A DNA stretch of 64,000 nt from Paracoccaceae bacterium (GTDB lineage: Bacteria > Pseudomonadota > Alphaproteobacteria > Rhodobacterales > Rhodobacteraceae), in the NCBI GenBank assembly GCA_028097405.1, contig JAOHEK010000001.1, positions 62,001-126,000 of the forward strand, read 5' to 3'. Within the stretch, counting starts at the first letter, position 1, and each line of letters opens with the position of its first letter. The notes below the pieces were generated by a model. That model was not told where the DNA came from. It ran no database searches and was given only the letters and a program-made list of their open reading frames with translations. Position numbers and translations under genes: made by a program. Below are positions 17,904 to 27,456 of the stretch, in pieces.

Positions 17904-18439
17904 GGGGCCTCACAAAGTTTCATATTTGACGTCTGATGCATTGCAGCGCGAACTTCGAAATCGTGCTGTTGCCATCCGCATCATCGTGATCGCAAAAGAG
18001 GATCGGCATCGAGCTGGTTTTGGCAAAGCGCTTCTCCTCCACAGTGTCACCATTGAAACCCGATATTGCACCCACAACAAGCCCTGCCCGCCTAAGCCTG
18101 ATCGATTGGCAACGATGCCTAGGCTCTTTGCCCAAGTCGGTGATCGAACCTTCGAAGCACGATCACCCTCCGCCAATTGACCAACCAAGAATCGCATCAA
18201 ACCCTCTGCTTAGCTCCCCTTGATAATCGACGATAAATTCACCGATAGTCAAATAAAATCGATATTATTGAAGTGATCTTGACAACTTAAGGCCTGAAAC
18301 TAGAAGATATACGGGCAATACCAGAGACTTAGGATGCAAATGCAACTGCCGGATGGCCGGCATAAAGGGGCGCCATAACATCAAGTTTAGCTTGAGTACG
18401 GCTCAGCCACCGTCTTGTGATACAATCGGTGCGACCGAT
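17904..18439. other. 536-bp intergenic region
   Basis: No supported gene. A minus-strand frame at 17920-18135 has passable codon make-up near its end, but no start context and no family I recognise; it may be a decayed gene. From about 18200 the DNA becomes AT-rich and contains TTGACA at 18281-18286 without a convincing -10 box. TGCCGG/CCGGCA, a short inverted repeat around an ATGG loop, lies near 18346-18361 downstream of the BKACE gene. Confidence 0.5.
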
Positions 18440-19285
18440 CTAAGTTGCGGGCCGCAACCCCAGTATCTCGCGGGCCTGATGAATATTCGCCACGGGGCGT
18501 TCGTGTTTATCGCACAAGGCGACCGCCCGCATGACCAAAGCTGCGTTGGACGGTGCCAATGAATTCTCGTCCCAGCGAATGTTGTCTTCAAGACCGGTCC
18601 GCGTGTGACCGCCCGCAGCAATAGCCCATTCGTTGACCACCAACTGCCCACGCCCAATTCCGGCGGCACACCATTCGGCATCGGGCGCTAGCCGTTTCAC
18701 CGTCTTGACGTAATAATCGAAAACGTCGCGGTCGACCGGCATGGCATTTTTCACGCCCATCACGAATTGCACATAAAGCGAACCTGGAATCCGACCGTCT
18801 ACATTCAAAGCGACGGCCTGATGGATATGACTAAGATCAAAGGCTTCTATCTCGGGCTTAATGTCGTGGGTCCGCATTTCACCGGCCAACCAATCCACCA
18901 AATCAGGCGGATTTTCGTAGACCCGCGTCGGGAAGTTGTTCGAACCGACCGAAAGGCTTGCCATATCGGGGCGCAATGGCAGCATCCCACCTCGCGCTGC
19001 GCCTGCACCAGACCGTCCGCCGGTCGAAAACTGGACAATCATGCCCGGGCAGTATTTTTCCAACCCTTCCTTCAGCGCAGCGAAACGCTCGGGATCAGAC
19101 GTGGTTGTTTGATCGTCGTTGCGCACGTGGCAATGCGCTATCGAGGCGCCGGCTTCAAAGGAAGCTTGTGTGCTTTCGACTTGCTCGGCCACAGAGATCG
19201 GTACGGCCGGATTATCTTCCTTTCGGGGGACAGAGCCCGTGATGGCCACACAAATTATGCAGGGTTTTTCTCGCTGATCCGACAT
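18440..19285 (-). CDS. BKACE family beta-keto acid cleavage enzyme (DUF849)
   Basis: A 281-aa protein of the 3-keto-5-aminohexanoate cleavage (Kce, DUF849) family. His51 and His53 in HCHVRND are the expected zinc ligands and GGHTRTGLEDN is the C-terminal family motif. These TIM-barrel enzymes condense a beta-keto acid with acetyl-CoA to give acetoacetate and a new CoA ester. The actual keto acid varies widely and is not readable here. It may serve the neighbouring aromatic pathway or the peptide-transport region. The ATG follows GAAGG. It is divergent from the LacI-type gene. Confidence 0.85.
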   Translation of the reverse strand: MSDQREKPCIICVAITGSVPRKEDNPAVPISVAEQVESTQASFEAGASIAHCHVRNDDQTTTSDPERFAALKEGLEKYCPGMIVQFSTGGRSGAGAARGGMLPLRPDMASLSVGSNNFPTRVYENPPDLVDWLAGEMRTHDIKPEIEAFDLSHIHQAVALNVDGRIPGSLYVQFVMGVKNAMPVDRDVFDYYVKTVKRLAPDAEWCAAGIGRGQLVVNEWAIAAGGHTRTGLEDNIRWDENSLAPSNAALVMRAVALCDKHERPVANIHQAREILGLRPAT

Positions 19286-19355
19286 GCTTCAACCTTCTAT
19301 TTCTCCACTTGGACAGACACGTCGCATCTGCAAAGTTCGCCCTTAAGTTGCATCA

Positions 19356-19372
19356 CTCACGTAAAAAGTGAG
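19356..19372. promoter_or_regulatory. Inverted repeat in BKACE/LacI divergent region
   Basis: CTCAC (19356-19360) and GTGAG (19368-19372) are separated by GTAAAAA, between two divergent starts. It may be an operator for the LacI-type regulator; this rests on position and symmetry only. Confidence 0.35.
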
Positions 19373-19467
19373 CACTCCCTGTAAACGGACGTTGCATTTA
19401 TTCATAAGCCGAGAAAACATCGTCCAATAGAGAATTGAAAGTAGATTTTGCGATATTGGAATGCACG

Positions 19468-20493
19468 TTGAGCGACGTCAAAATTAGGAATATGGAGGAG
19501 TTTGCCGCAGTCAGCGGCATTTCTCGTCCCACGGTTTCCAAGTATTTCAACAATCCCGATAGTGTGCGCGCCACAACGCGACGTAAAATCGAAATTGCAT
19601 TAGAGATCTACGATTATCGACCGAACATATATGCCATCAATCAAAATCGCAAATTGACCAAGAACATCGGCATCGTTGTCCCCTATCTAACCGATCCGTT
19701 CTTTGGGGAAATCGCTCGAAATATCGAACAACACTGTCGCGATGCGGGTTATCGACCGACTTTGTTCTCGTCGCATGGTGAAAAGTCTTTCGAGAACGAC
19801 ATTCTTGACAGCTTACGATCCTTGAAGCCGGCAGGCGTTCTTTTAGCTCCGCTTGGTCGGGTTTCAGACCGCAGAATCGTCGAAGCCTTTTGCCGCGACG
19901 TGCCGACGGTTTTGTTCGACAGCAATATACCAGATTTGGGCACGGCTTTTGTCGGATCGGATAACCCGCAATTTACACGTCTGATCGTCGATTATCTTTG
20001 CCGCACCGGCGAGCCTCCTTGCTTTTTCGAGATGCAAAACCCTTCAAACCCAAACGCGAACAAGCGGCGTGAAAGTTACATTTGCACAATGGAAGCCTTT
20101 GGGCACGAACCCAAAGTTGTGTCTATCAAGGGCGATGGTTGGGACATTGAAAAGATAGGTTACGAAGGAGGCCTGAAAGCACTGGACGCCAAGAGCTTTC
20201 AATCCGACACCGTTCTGTGCAGCAACGACCGTCTAGCGATCGGTTTTTTGACCGCCTGCTATGAAAAAAAACTGCGCATTGGGGGAAACAAGGGCTGTGA
20301 CATTCGCGTTGCGGGTCAAGATGACCACCCCTTCTCGCGTTTTACCTGCCCGCCTTTGACAACTGTTGCGCAACCCTACGAAGCCGTCTCTCAGTTTGCC
20401 GTTGAGACCTTGTTTAAAGCTATGGAGCACGAAGAGGTCGTCGATGAAATTACCCTTTTCGAAGGAAAGTTGGTGATGCGCCAATCGGCCTAA
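19468..20493 (+). CDS. LacI-family transcriptional regulator
   Basis: The N-terminus holds a LacI helix-turn-helix (FAAVSGISRPTVSKYFNNPDSV followed by TTRRKIEIAL) and a hinge near YDYRPN. The rest is a periplasmic-binding-protein-like sensor with IGIVVPYLTDPFFGEI and VAGQDDHPFSRF. The frame allows TTG 19435, TTG 19468 or ATG 19492. ATG 19492 would cut into the first helix, and 19468 has GGA upstream, so I prefer it. It sits between the BKACE gene and the ABC transporter and could control either. It stops 5 bp before the convergent ATPase gene ends. Confidence 0.85.
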   Translation: MSDVKIRNMEEFAAVSGISRPTVSKYFNNPDSVRATTRRKIEIALEIYDYRPNIYAINQNRKLTKNIGIVVPYLTDPFFGEIARNIEQHCRDAGYRPTLFSSHGEKSFENDILDSLRSLKPAGVLLAPLGRVSDRRIVEAFCRDVPTVLFDSNIPDLGTAFVGSDNPQFTRLIVDYLCRTGEPPCFFEMQNPSNPNANKRRESYICTMEAFGHEPKVVSIKGDGWDIEKIGYEGGLKALDAKSFQSDTVLCSNDRLAIGFLTACYEKKLRIGGNKGCDIRVAGQDDHPFSRFTCPPLTTVAQPYEAVSQFAVETLFKAMEHEEVVDEITLFEGKLVMRQSA

Positions 20494-20498
20494 GGGGC

Positions 20499-22199
20499 TT
20501 AGGCTTCCGGTTTCTCGAACATGTTCTCGGTTCGCGGGGTTAGCCGCAAAAGCTCTTTCGTGTAGTCATGCTTTGGCGCTGTAAACAGCTGCTCGCTGTC
20601 TGCCAGTTCCACGATCTGACCCCGCCGCATGACGGCCACACGGTCGCACATCTGCCGGACAACCGGCAGCGCATGGCTGATAAACAGGATCGTCAGGCCA
20701 AGGTGATCTTGAAGGTCTTTGAGAATATTCAATATCTGCGCCTGAATGGAAACGTCCAAAGCACTGGTCGGTTCATCGCAAATCAAAAACCGAGGTTGCG
20801 TGGCCAAGGCGCGGGCAATCGCTATGCGTTGCCTTTGGCCGCCAGAAAATTCATGCGGATACTTCAAGCGCGCATCAGCGCCCAAGCCGACCTGTTCCAG
20901 CAACTCGCCAACACGGTCGGGAATGTCTTGACCTGACAACAACCGGTGATGGCGGAGCGGCTCGGCCACGATCTGATCGACCCGCATACGTGGGTTCAGC
21001 GAACTGAACGGGTCCTGAAAAATCATCTGAATTTCTTGGCGGTAAGCGCGTTGAACCTTGCGATTGGACAGGTCGCTGACAAGATCACCGTCAAATGTGA
21101 CCCTACCGCCGTCCACCTTATAAAGGCCGGCAATCATGCGCGCGACTGTGGATTTTCCCGATCCACTTTCGCCGACAAGACCCAGAACTTCGCCCGGCAT
21201 AATGTCGAAACTCAACTGATCAACGGCTGTGAAATAGCGATTTCCCCACGGCAAAAGGCTGCGCTTTTCTATAAAACGCTTGGTCAAATCACGCACACTT
21301 AAAAGCGGTTTTCCCGGTGCATTGTCATAGCGCGGCCAATCGCGGGCCAAATCCTCAATCGCGAAATCCGGATCGTCACCGTCATAATTGATGCGGGGAA
21401 AACGATGGACCTTTTTGTGCGGACGCGGAACAGCCGCAATCAGAGATTGGGTGTAAGCGTGTTCTGGCGCCGATAGGATTTTTGCCGTTGGTCCAGTTTC
21501 AACCACCTTGCCGCGATACATCACCGTCACGCGGTCAGTGGTATTCGCGATCACGCCCATGTCGTGGGTGATCAGAATGACGCCAACTTTGCGTTCGTCT
21601 ACAACGTCGCGGATCAAATCCAGGATCTGTGCTTGGATCGCGACATCAAGCGCGGTCGTCGGCTCGTCGGCGATGATCACATCGGGTTCGGAACACAGCG
21701 CCAAAGCGATCACCACGCGTTGCCTCATGCCGCCCGAAAACTGGTGCGGGTATTGATTCAAACGGCTGTCGGGGTCGGGGATGCCGACACGGTCTAATAG
21801 CTCGCGCGCGCGCCCATCGGCATCGCTGGCCGACACCTGTAGATTAGCGCGGATCGTTTCGGTCAGTTGGTCGCCAATGGTCAGCAGCGGGTTCAACGAA
21901 GTCAGCGGATCCTGAAAAATCATCGAAATTCTGCGCCCACGCAGCGCATGCATGACCGCGCCGTCCGATGTATCGACGAGCTGATTTTTGAAGACGATGT
22001 TGCCCTTTGCAATACGACCGGGCGGGTCAAGCAAACCCATAACGGCCGCACCAACCGTCGATTTTCCGGCACCGCTTTCACCGACTAGGCCGTGAATTTC
22101 GCCCGGATTTACCTTTAGGTTCAGCGCATCGACGGCGGTGAACAGCCGTCGGCGGGTCGGGAATTCGACGGTCAGATCTGTGATGTCCAAGAGGCCCAT
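20499..22199 (-). CDS. Dipeptide/opine ABC transporter, fused dual ATPase
   Basis: A 566-aa protein with two complete ABC ATPase domains in tandem (a DppD-DppF fusion, GsiA-like). Domain 1 has GESGAGKSTVG, SGGMRQRVVIAL and IIADEPTTALD; domain 2 has GESGSGKSTVAR, SGGQRQRIAIARAL and LICDEPTSALD. It drives uptake of peptides or similar solutes at the inner membrane. The start is the ATG at 22199; the longer open frame upstream only overlaps the permease gene. It is the last gene of a four-gene operon. Confidence 0.93.
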   Translation of the reverse strand: MGLLDITDLTVEFPTRRRLFTAVDALNLKVNPGEIHGLVGESGAGKSTVGAAVMGLLDPPGRIAKGNIVFKNQLVDTSDGAVMHALRGRRISMIFQDPLTSLNPLLTIGDQLTETIRANLQVSASDADGRARELLDRVGIPDPDSRLNQYPHQFSGGMRQRVVIALALCSEPDVIIADEPTTALDVAIQAQILDLIRDVVDERKVGVILITHDMGVIANTTDRVTVMYRGKVVETGPTAKILSAPEHAYTQSLIAAVPRPHKKVHRFPRINYDGDDPDFAIEDLARDWPRYDNAPGKPLLSVRDLTKRFIEKRSLLPWGNRYFTAVDQLSFDIMPGEVLGLVGESGSGKSTVARMIAGLYKVDGGRVTFDGDLVSDLSNRKVQRAYRQEIQMIFQDPFSSLNPRMRVDQIVAEPLRHHRLLSGQDIPDRVGELLEQVGLGADARLKYPHEFSGGQRQRIAIARALATQPRFLICDEPTSALDVSIQAQILNILKDLQDHLGLTILFISHALPVVRQMCDRVAVMRRGQIVELADSEQLFTAPKHDYTKELLRLTPRTENMFEKPEA

Positions 22200-22204
22200 G
22201 CGCG

Positions 22205-23119
22205 CTACTTCAACTTTGGGTTCAGGGCGTCGCGCAACCAGTCGCCCAAAAGGTTGACCGACAATGCAAGCGCCAGCAGAGTGACCGATGGAAAGAACAA
22301 AATCCACCATTCCCCCGAGAACAAGAACCCCTGCCCGATGCGGATTAGCGTTCCTAACGATGGCTGCGTCGATGGGGCACCCACACCAAGAAACGACAAA
22401 GTGGCCTCGGCGATGATGGCAAGCGCAAGACTGATCGTTGCGATTACCAGCACGGGCGACAGGACGTTCGGCAGGATGTGGCGGGTTAGGATCGGCAATG
22501 CTCCGCGCCCGATAAGACGGGCGGCTTGGACGTATTCCTTTTGCTTTTCGACCATGGTTGCGCCGCGCACAACACGGGCGAATTGCACCCAATCCGACAG
22601 GCCGATCGACAGGATTAAGACCCAGATTGCCAATTGGTCGCGATATTCGACGGGCGTAATGCCTTTGGCGACACCAAAGATCAGCATGGCGACAAGGATC
22701 GACGGAAAGGTCAGCTGCACGTCGGCGATCCGCATGATAACGGCGTCGGTCCAACCTCCGAAATAGCCAGCGATCAAACCAAGCGTGACGCCAATAATCA
22801 TCCCAAGCGCGACAGCGGCAAAGCCGACAAACAGTGAAATCCGCATGCCATATAGAATGGTGGAATAGACGTCGCGCCCCTGATCGTCCGTGCCAAGAAG
22901 GAAGGTTTCGTTGGTGAATTGGTTCGGCACACCGGGCGCTGTGAACCCATTCATCAGGTTCAGGTTCGCCGGAACAAACGGGTTCATCGTGGCAATCAGC
23001 GGCGCGAATACCGCCGATAGAACCAACAGCAGCGCGACAAGAAATGACACCACTGCAACCGGCGAATGCCGAAAATCCCAAGCAAAGTCGCTGTCCCAGA
23101 ACCGACTTAACGCGCTCAT
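22205..23119 (-). CDS. Peptide-type ABC permease (DppC-like)
   Basis: ATG 23119 gives 304 aa, normal for DppC/OppC permeases: an N-terminal cytoplasmic stretch, a first membrane helix with VVSFLVALLLVLSAVF, a GTDDQGRDVYS segment, and the ABC-contact EAA loop near VQAARLIGRG. It overlaps the other permease gene by 4 bp and precedes the ATPase gene by 5 bp. Confidence 0.92.
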   Translation of the reverse strand: MSALSRFWDSDFAWDFRHSPVAVVSFLVALLLVLSAVFAPLIATMNPFVPANLNLMNGFTAPGVPNQFTNETFLLGTDDQGRDVYSTILYGMRISLFVGFAAVALGMIIGVTLGLIAGYFGGWTDAVIMRIADVQLTFPSILVAMLIFGVAKGITPVEYRDQLAIWVLILSIGLSDWVQFARVVRGATMVEKQKEYVQAARLIGRGALPILTRHILPNVLSPVLVIATISLALAIIAEATLSFLGVGAPSTQPSLGTLIRIGQGFLFSGEWWILFFPSVTLLALALSVNLLGDWLRDALNPKLK

Positions 23120-24078
23120 GTTCTTAGCCTTGGATCGATGCTCACATATAAAAGATCGACGATCAGGTTGATGCCCACGAACATCACCGAGATCAGCATC
23201 AAATAGGCCGCCATCACAGGGATATCGACGAACTTGATCGCGTTGATGAACAACAACCCCATGCCCGGCCATTGGAACACCGTCTCGGTGATGATGGCGA
23301 AAGCGATCAGCGATCCAAGTTGCAAACCCGTCACTGTTATCACCGGCACCATGGTGTTTTTCAGCGCATGACGAAATGTGATCGCACGTTCACTAAGGCC
23401 GCGCGCGCGCGCGAACCGGATGTAGTCCTGGCGCATGACCTCCATCATTTCCGAACGCACCAACCGCATGATCAGGGTCATCTGATAGAGTCCAAGGGTG
23501 ATCGACGGCAGGATCAATGCGCGCATGCCCGACGACGTCAGGAACCCTGTTGTCCAACCGCCTAGATCAACGGTTTCACCGCGCCCAAAACTGGGTAGCC
23601 AATCCAGTTGCACCGAAAACAAATAGATCAGCAGAATACCGATCAGAAAGGTCGGCAGCGACACACCGATCAGGCTAAGCGTCAGCACCAAATTGGCGAC
23701 AAAGCCTTTACGGTGGATGGCAGTGTAAACCCCAAGGACAACCCCGAGGCTTAGCGCAAACAGCGCCGAAACGGCGGCAAGCTCTAGCGTGGCGGGTGCG
23801 CGTTCGGCAAGGATCTGTGCAACGGGCCGTCCCTGTTCGTAAGAGACACCAAAGTTCCCCTGCATCGCAGAAATCACGAACTTGACGTATTGCACAACAA
23901 ACGGCTGATCGAGACCAAGGACGCCTCGCAACCGGTCGATGTCTTCCTGCGTCCGCTCTTGACCCAGCATGTTGTCGATCGGATCACCGATAAAGGTGAA
24001 CATGGCAAAGGCCACCAACCCCACTACCAAAAGCACGAGGATCGATTGCAAGATGCGGCGGAAAATATATGTGACCAT
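23116..24078 (-). CDS. Peptide-type ABC permease (DppB-like)
   Basis: 320 aa from ATG 24078 (the frame extends three codons further to a TTG). It is a DppB/OppB-type inner-membrane permease: YIFRRILQSILVLLVV as first helix, LGLDQPFVVQYVKF, and the EAA region with YIRFARARGLSER before the last helices. It follows the binding-protein gene, separated by a stable hairpin. Confidence 0.92.
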   Translation of the reverse strand: MVTYIFRRILQSILVLLVVGLVAFAMFTFIGDPIDNMLGQERTQEDIDRLRGVLGLDQPFVVQYVKFVISAMQGNFGVSYEQGRPVAQILAERAPATLELAAVSALFALSLGVVLGVYTAIHRKGFVANLVLTLSLIGVSLPTFLIGILLIYLFSVQLDWLPSFGRGETVDLGGWTTGFLTSSGMRALILPSITLGLYQMTLIMRLVRSEMMEVMRQDYIRFARARGLSERAITFRHALKNTMVPVITVTGLQLGSLIAFAIITETVFQWPGMGLLFINAIKFVDIPVMAAYLMLISVMFVGINLIVDLLYVSIDPRLRT

Positions 24079-24092
24079 ACCGGGCAACAGTG

Positions 24093-24116
24093 CCCCGCGC
24101 CTTTCAGAGCGCGGGG
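24093..24116 (-). promoter_or_regulatory. Intercistronic hairpin after the binding-protein gene
   Basis: CCCCGCGC and GCGCGGGG form a perfect 8-bp GC stem with an 8-nt loop between the binding-protein stop and the permease start. No U-run follows on the transcribed strand, so it more likely protects the upstream mRNA segment than terminates, as often seen after binding-protein genes. Confidence 0.6.
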
Positions 24117-24124
24117 TGTTCTGC

Positions 24125-25690
24125 TTAGTTCACCGTGACCCAACGAAGGAGGAAGAAGTTATCCGGACGCTGTGTAAGTTCAATGTTGTCGCGCGTACCC
24201 CAAACCAGCGGCTGAACATACATCGTCACGTAAGCATGTTCGGACTGATAGATCTCGGTCACTTCATCGATCATCGCCTGTCGCTTGGTTTCGTCGATCT
24301 CGGACTGGATCGCGGGCAAAAGTTCGTCGACACGCGCATTGGAAAAACCGCCGAAGTTCCATGAGCCTAGCTTCTTTTCCTCATTCGGTGTCGATACCAG
24401 AAAACGAATCGGGTGTTCGTGATCGAATGTACCAGGCGACCAGCCAAGCAGGTACATGTCGAAGTTGTCTTCCCGCAGTTCGGGCCAGTAATTCTGGACA
24501 GGCATCGCGTCAAGTTCAGCGGTGATGCCAATCTGTGCCAGCATGGATGTAACAGCCTGACATACAGCTTCGTCATTCAGATAGCGATCATTCGGGCATT
24601 TCAATCCGAACGAGAACCCATCGGCATAGCCAGCCTCTGCCAGCAAAGCCTTCGCGCCTTCGACGTCATAAGCTGGGCGATCCGCTTTCGCAGTCGAATA
24701 GCCGCGCATTGCCGGGCTGACCAATTGGCTGACGGATTCGGCCGATCCGCGCATGATCGTTTGCAAAATGGCGTCTACATTTACGGCCTTGGCCACCGCT
24801 TCGCGCACACGCACATCAAGGAACGGGTTCGGATCGCCCGCATCGCTCGTGTATTTCAGCGTGTCGTGATCGTGACCAAAGCCCAACATAATCACCCGTG
24901 CTTCAATGCCCCGGATCACTTTGGTGCCGTCACGCTGATCAACGCGGTCGGCGTCCTGAATTGGAACCGGGTTGATCATATCGACATCGCCCGACAGCAA
25001 AGCCGCGACTGAAGTAGCCGGGTTCTCAATCGGCGTGAAAGTGGCTTCAGTGATGTTGTGTTCTGCCGTATCCCACCAGCCGCCGAAAGGCGTCAGTGTT
25101 GTGGTCAGTCCGGGCTGGCGGTTTGCCAACATGAACGCACCTGTACCGTTTGCATTCAGCGTCGCATAGTTGCCCGCTTCCTTGTCGGGCCGCGTCGTAT
25201 TGTTTGCCTCGGCCCAGCCACTGTCCATAATCATGAAGTTCGCGATGCTGTCAGGAAACAGCGGGTTCGGGGCGGATGTCAGAAAATCGATGGTGTAATC
25301 ATCCACCACTTTAACCTCGGATACCGGCGCGAACCAGCTGCGAACATCGGCTTCTTCTGACGATCCGCGCTCATAGCTGAACAACACGTCTTCGGCGGTG
25401 AAATCGGAACCATCGTGGAACTTGACACCCTCACGAAGCGTAAAGCGCCAGCCTGCCCCGCCGTCGATGGCCTCCCATGATGCGGCAAGCGCTGGCTCAA
25501 CGGCCATATCCTTGCCGCGCCGGACCAGCCCTTCATAGACGTTGTTCAAGAACCCAAGAACCGGCGCCGAATTCACTGCGTGCGGATCCATGGTTTGCGG
25601 ATCGGTCGTGCCCGCCCAACTGAACTTTTCGGCAAAAGCGGCACCGGATAGAATCAATAAAGCGGCTGTGCAGGCAGTAAGTCTAAGCAT
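24125..25690 (-). CDS. ABC transporter substrate-binding protein, family 5
   Basis: A 521-aa periplasmic solute-binding protein (DppA/OppA type) with a signal peptide ending LSGAAFA and the family segments FSWAGTTDPQTMDPH, LREGVKFHDGSDFTAEDVLFS and LNANGTGAF. It captures peptides, opines or similar ligands for the two permeases and the fused ATPase. GGGGAA precedes the ATG. Twin AAGCTT elements lie just upstream. The ligand is not predictable; the neighbouring amidohydrolase and MttB-family enzyme suggest an N-acylated or methylated nitrogen compound. Confidence 0.9.
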   Translation of the reverse strand: MLRLTACTAALLILSGAAFAEKFSWAGTTDPQTMDPHAVNSAPVLGFLNNVYEGLVRRGKDMAVEPALAASWEAIDGGAGWRFTLREGVKFHDGSDFTAEDVLFSYERGSSEEADVRSWFAPVSEVKVVDDYTIDFLTSAPNPLFPDSIANFMIMDSGWAEANNTTRPDKEAGNYATLNANGTGAFMLANRQPGLTTTLTPFGGWWDTAEHNITEATFTPIENPATSVAALLSGDVDMINPVPIQDADRVDQRDGTKVIRGIEARVIMLGFGHDHDTLKYTSDAGDPNPFLDVRVREAVAKAVNVDAILQTIMRGSAESVSQLVSPAMRGYSTAKADRPAYDVEGAKALLAEAGYADGFSFGLKCPNDRYLNDEAVCQAVTSMLAQIGITAELDAMPVQNYWPELREDNFDMYLLGWSPGTFDHEHPIRFLVSTPNEEKKLGSWNFGGFSNARVDELLPAIQSEIDETKRQAMIDEVTEIYQSEHAYVTMYVQPLVWGTRDNIELTQRPDNFFLLRWVTVN

Positions 25691-25701
25691 TTCGGTTCCC
25701 C

Positions 25702-25730
25702 AAGCTTATGTCATTTGACCTAAGCTTAGG
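25702..25730. promoter_or_regulatory. Twin AAGCTT elements, candidate operator of ABC operon
   Basis: CCTAAGCTTAGG (25719-25730) is a perfect 12-bp palindrome. A second AAGCTT core lies at 25702-25707, exactly 20 bp (about two helical turns) away. The pair sits 12-40 bp upstream of the binding-protein start, where a repressor would block transcription. Confidence 0.45.
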
Positions 25731-25908
25731 CGCGTTTTTCCGAATTGGCCAACCCTTCCGCGAGACGCATACCTGGTTTGCGCGGTTTCGACGGAGACTG
25801 ACCAAAAAATCAGCATCAAAATGACGCCTATTGACATTGGACACAGGTGACCAGAGGCTTACCTAGGACGGCCCGATATTCCGTTTTCTGCAAGAAGGAC
25901 ATTTCTGC

Positions 25909-27453
25909 ATGGACGATGTAGGCCCCGAGCCAAAGCGGCGCCGTCGCGGACGGGATGCCAAGGGCACGGCCGCGTCCAAACGGATTGTGAATTATCGCAA
26001 TTTGCGAAACCCTTTCCCGCCCATGGATGTCTTTTCCAGCGATCAGATCGAAAGCATGCACGTCACTGCGCTTAGAACTCTTGAAGACTTGGGCATGAAA
26101 GTGCTGCTACCCGAAGCGATACAAATCTTCAAAGCAGGTGGCGCGCGTGTCGATGGCGATATGGTTTACATCGGACGCGACATGGTTGAAGCCGCCCTTG
26201 CCACCGCCCCCAAATCATTCACTGGTCGTGCCGCAACGCCCGACCGCGATGTTCTCTTTGAACTTGGCACGCTGGTGTTCCAACCGGGTGCCGGAGCGCC
26301 ACATGCCACCGATCTGGAACGCGGGCGTCGTCCGGGTTCGGCGCGCGACTTCAAGGAACTGATCCAAATCACGCAACACTATGACGTCTTACAGATGTTG
26401 CCGCCTCTGGTCGAACCGCAAGATGTGCCGCCGCATCTGCGGCATTACTTCACGATGGACGCTCAACTGACGCTGTCCGACAAGTTCCCCTTCATCTTTT
26501 CGCGCGGGACCTCGCAAGTCATGGAAAGCTTCAAGATGCTGCGCGATTTTCGCGGACTGACTGACGCAGAGTTCACCGACCAACCGCACTGCTACACGAT
26601 CATCAACACGAACAGCCCGCGCACTCTGGATATTCCCATGGCCCAAGGCCTGATTGATTTCGCGCGCTTCGGGCAGATGTCGATTGTTACGCCCTTCACA
26701 CTGATGGGCGCAATGGCCCCGATCACGGTGGCGGGCGCGATCACGCTGTCTCATGCCGAGGCAATGGCTGCGATCACACTGACACAACTCGCCAAACCCG
26801 GCGCGCCTATCTGCTATGGCACGTTCACCTCAAACGTCGACATGAAGTCCGGCGCACCGGCCTTTGGGACGCCAACGCACTTTCAAGCCTCACTGGCGGC
26901 GGGGCAATTGGCGCGTTTCATCGGTTTGCCGTGGCGGTCGGCTGCGGGTTCGGCCTCGAACTTGAACGACGTCCAAGCTGCCAATGAAAACCAAATGGGC
27001 CTGTGGGGATGTCTGATGGCCGGGGCCACGGTGATTATTCACGCAGCAGGTTGGCTTGAAGGCGGTTTAAGTGTTTCATATGAAAAGCTGATCACGGATG
27101 TGGAAGTTTTGAATATGATCGCAGAACTCTGCGCGGGGGCTAATGCAGGGGCCGACGAAATAGGCTTCGAGAACGCCTTGTCGCACGTCGATCCAAGCGG
27201 TCACTTCTTTGCGGCTCCGCAAACGATGGAGCGTTACAGCACCGAATTCTACGAGCCCATCGTTCATGACTATGCCAATTTCGGCACATGGACGGAACGC
27301 GGCGCACGGGATGCCAACACGCGCGCGACAGGCGTATGGAAAGGCATCCTTGCCGCAGACAATCGCCCAAAAATGCTTGAGGCCCGCGTAGATGCTTTGC
27401 GCGCCTATACCGAAAAACGCAGTGCCGCTGGCGGCGCGCCGCCCGAAAGCTGA
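25909..27453 (+). CDS. Trimethylamine methyltransferase (MttB) family protein
   Basis: A 514-aa MttB-superfamily protein: NPFPPMDVFSSDQIESMH at the start, TLEDLGMKVLLPEA, then a TIM-barrel core with VTPFTLMGAMAPITVAGA and AGSASNLNDVQAA. No in-frame UAG is used, so this is the non-pyrrolysine branch, members of which include glycine betaine and other quaternary-amine corrinoid methyltransferases. It would move a methyl group to a corrinoid protein not encoded here. The N-terminus is unusually basic (KRRRRGRDAKG). TetR follows at 4 bp, so they form an operon. Confidence 0.85.
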   Translation: MDDVGPEPKRRRRGRDAKGTAASKRIVNYRNLRNPFPPMDVFSSDQIESMHVTALRTLEDLGMKVLLPEAIQIFKAGGARVDGDMVYIGRDMVEAALATAPKSFTGRAATPDRDVLFELGTLVFQPGAGAPHATDLERGRRPGSARDFKELIQITQHYDVLQMLPPLVEPQDVPPHLRHYFTMDAQLTLSDKFPFIFSRGTSQVMESFKMLRDFRGLTDAEFTDQPHCYTIINTNSPRTLDIPMAQGLIDFARFGQMSIVTPFTLMGAMAPITVAGAITLSHAEAMAAITLTQLAKPGAPICYGTFTSNVDMKSGAPAFGTPTHFQASLAAGQLARFIGLPWRSAAGSASNLNDVQAANENQMGLWGCLMAGATVIIHAAGWLEGGLSVSYEKLITDVEVLNMIAELCAGANAGADEIGFENALSHVDPSGHFFAAPQTMERYSTEFYEPIVHDYANFGTWTERGARDANTRATGVWKGILAADNRPKMLEARVDALRAYTEKRSAAGGAPPES

Positions 27454-27456
27454 CCG

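Noticed and set aside
17920-18135. Minus-strand frame between OsmC and BKACE
   Set aside because: Part looks protein-like, but there is no start context and no recognisable family; noted only as possible gene remnant.
25909-27453. Pyrrolysine-containing MttB
   Set aside because: The gene is read through without an in-frame UAG and no pyl genes are present in the window.
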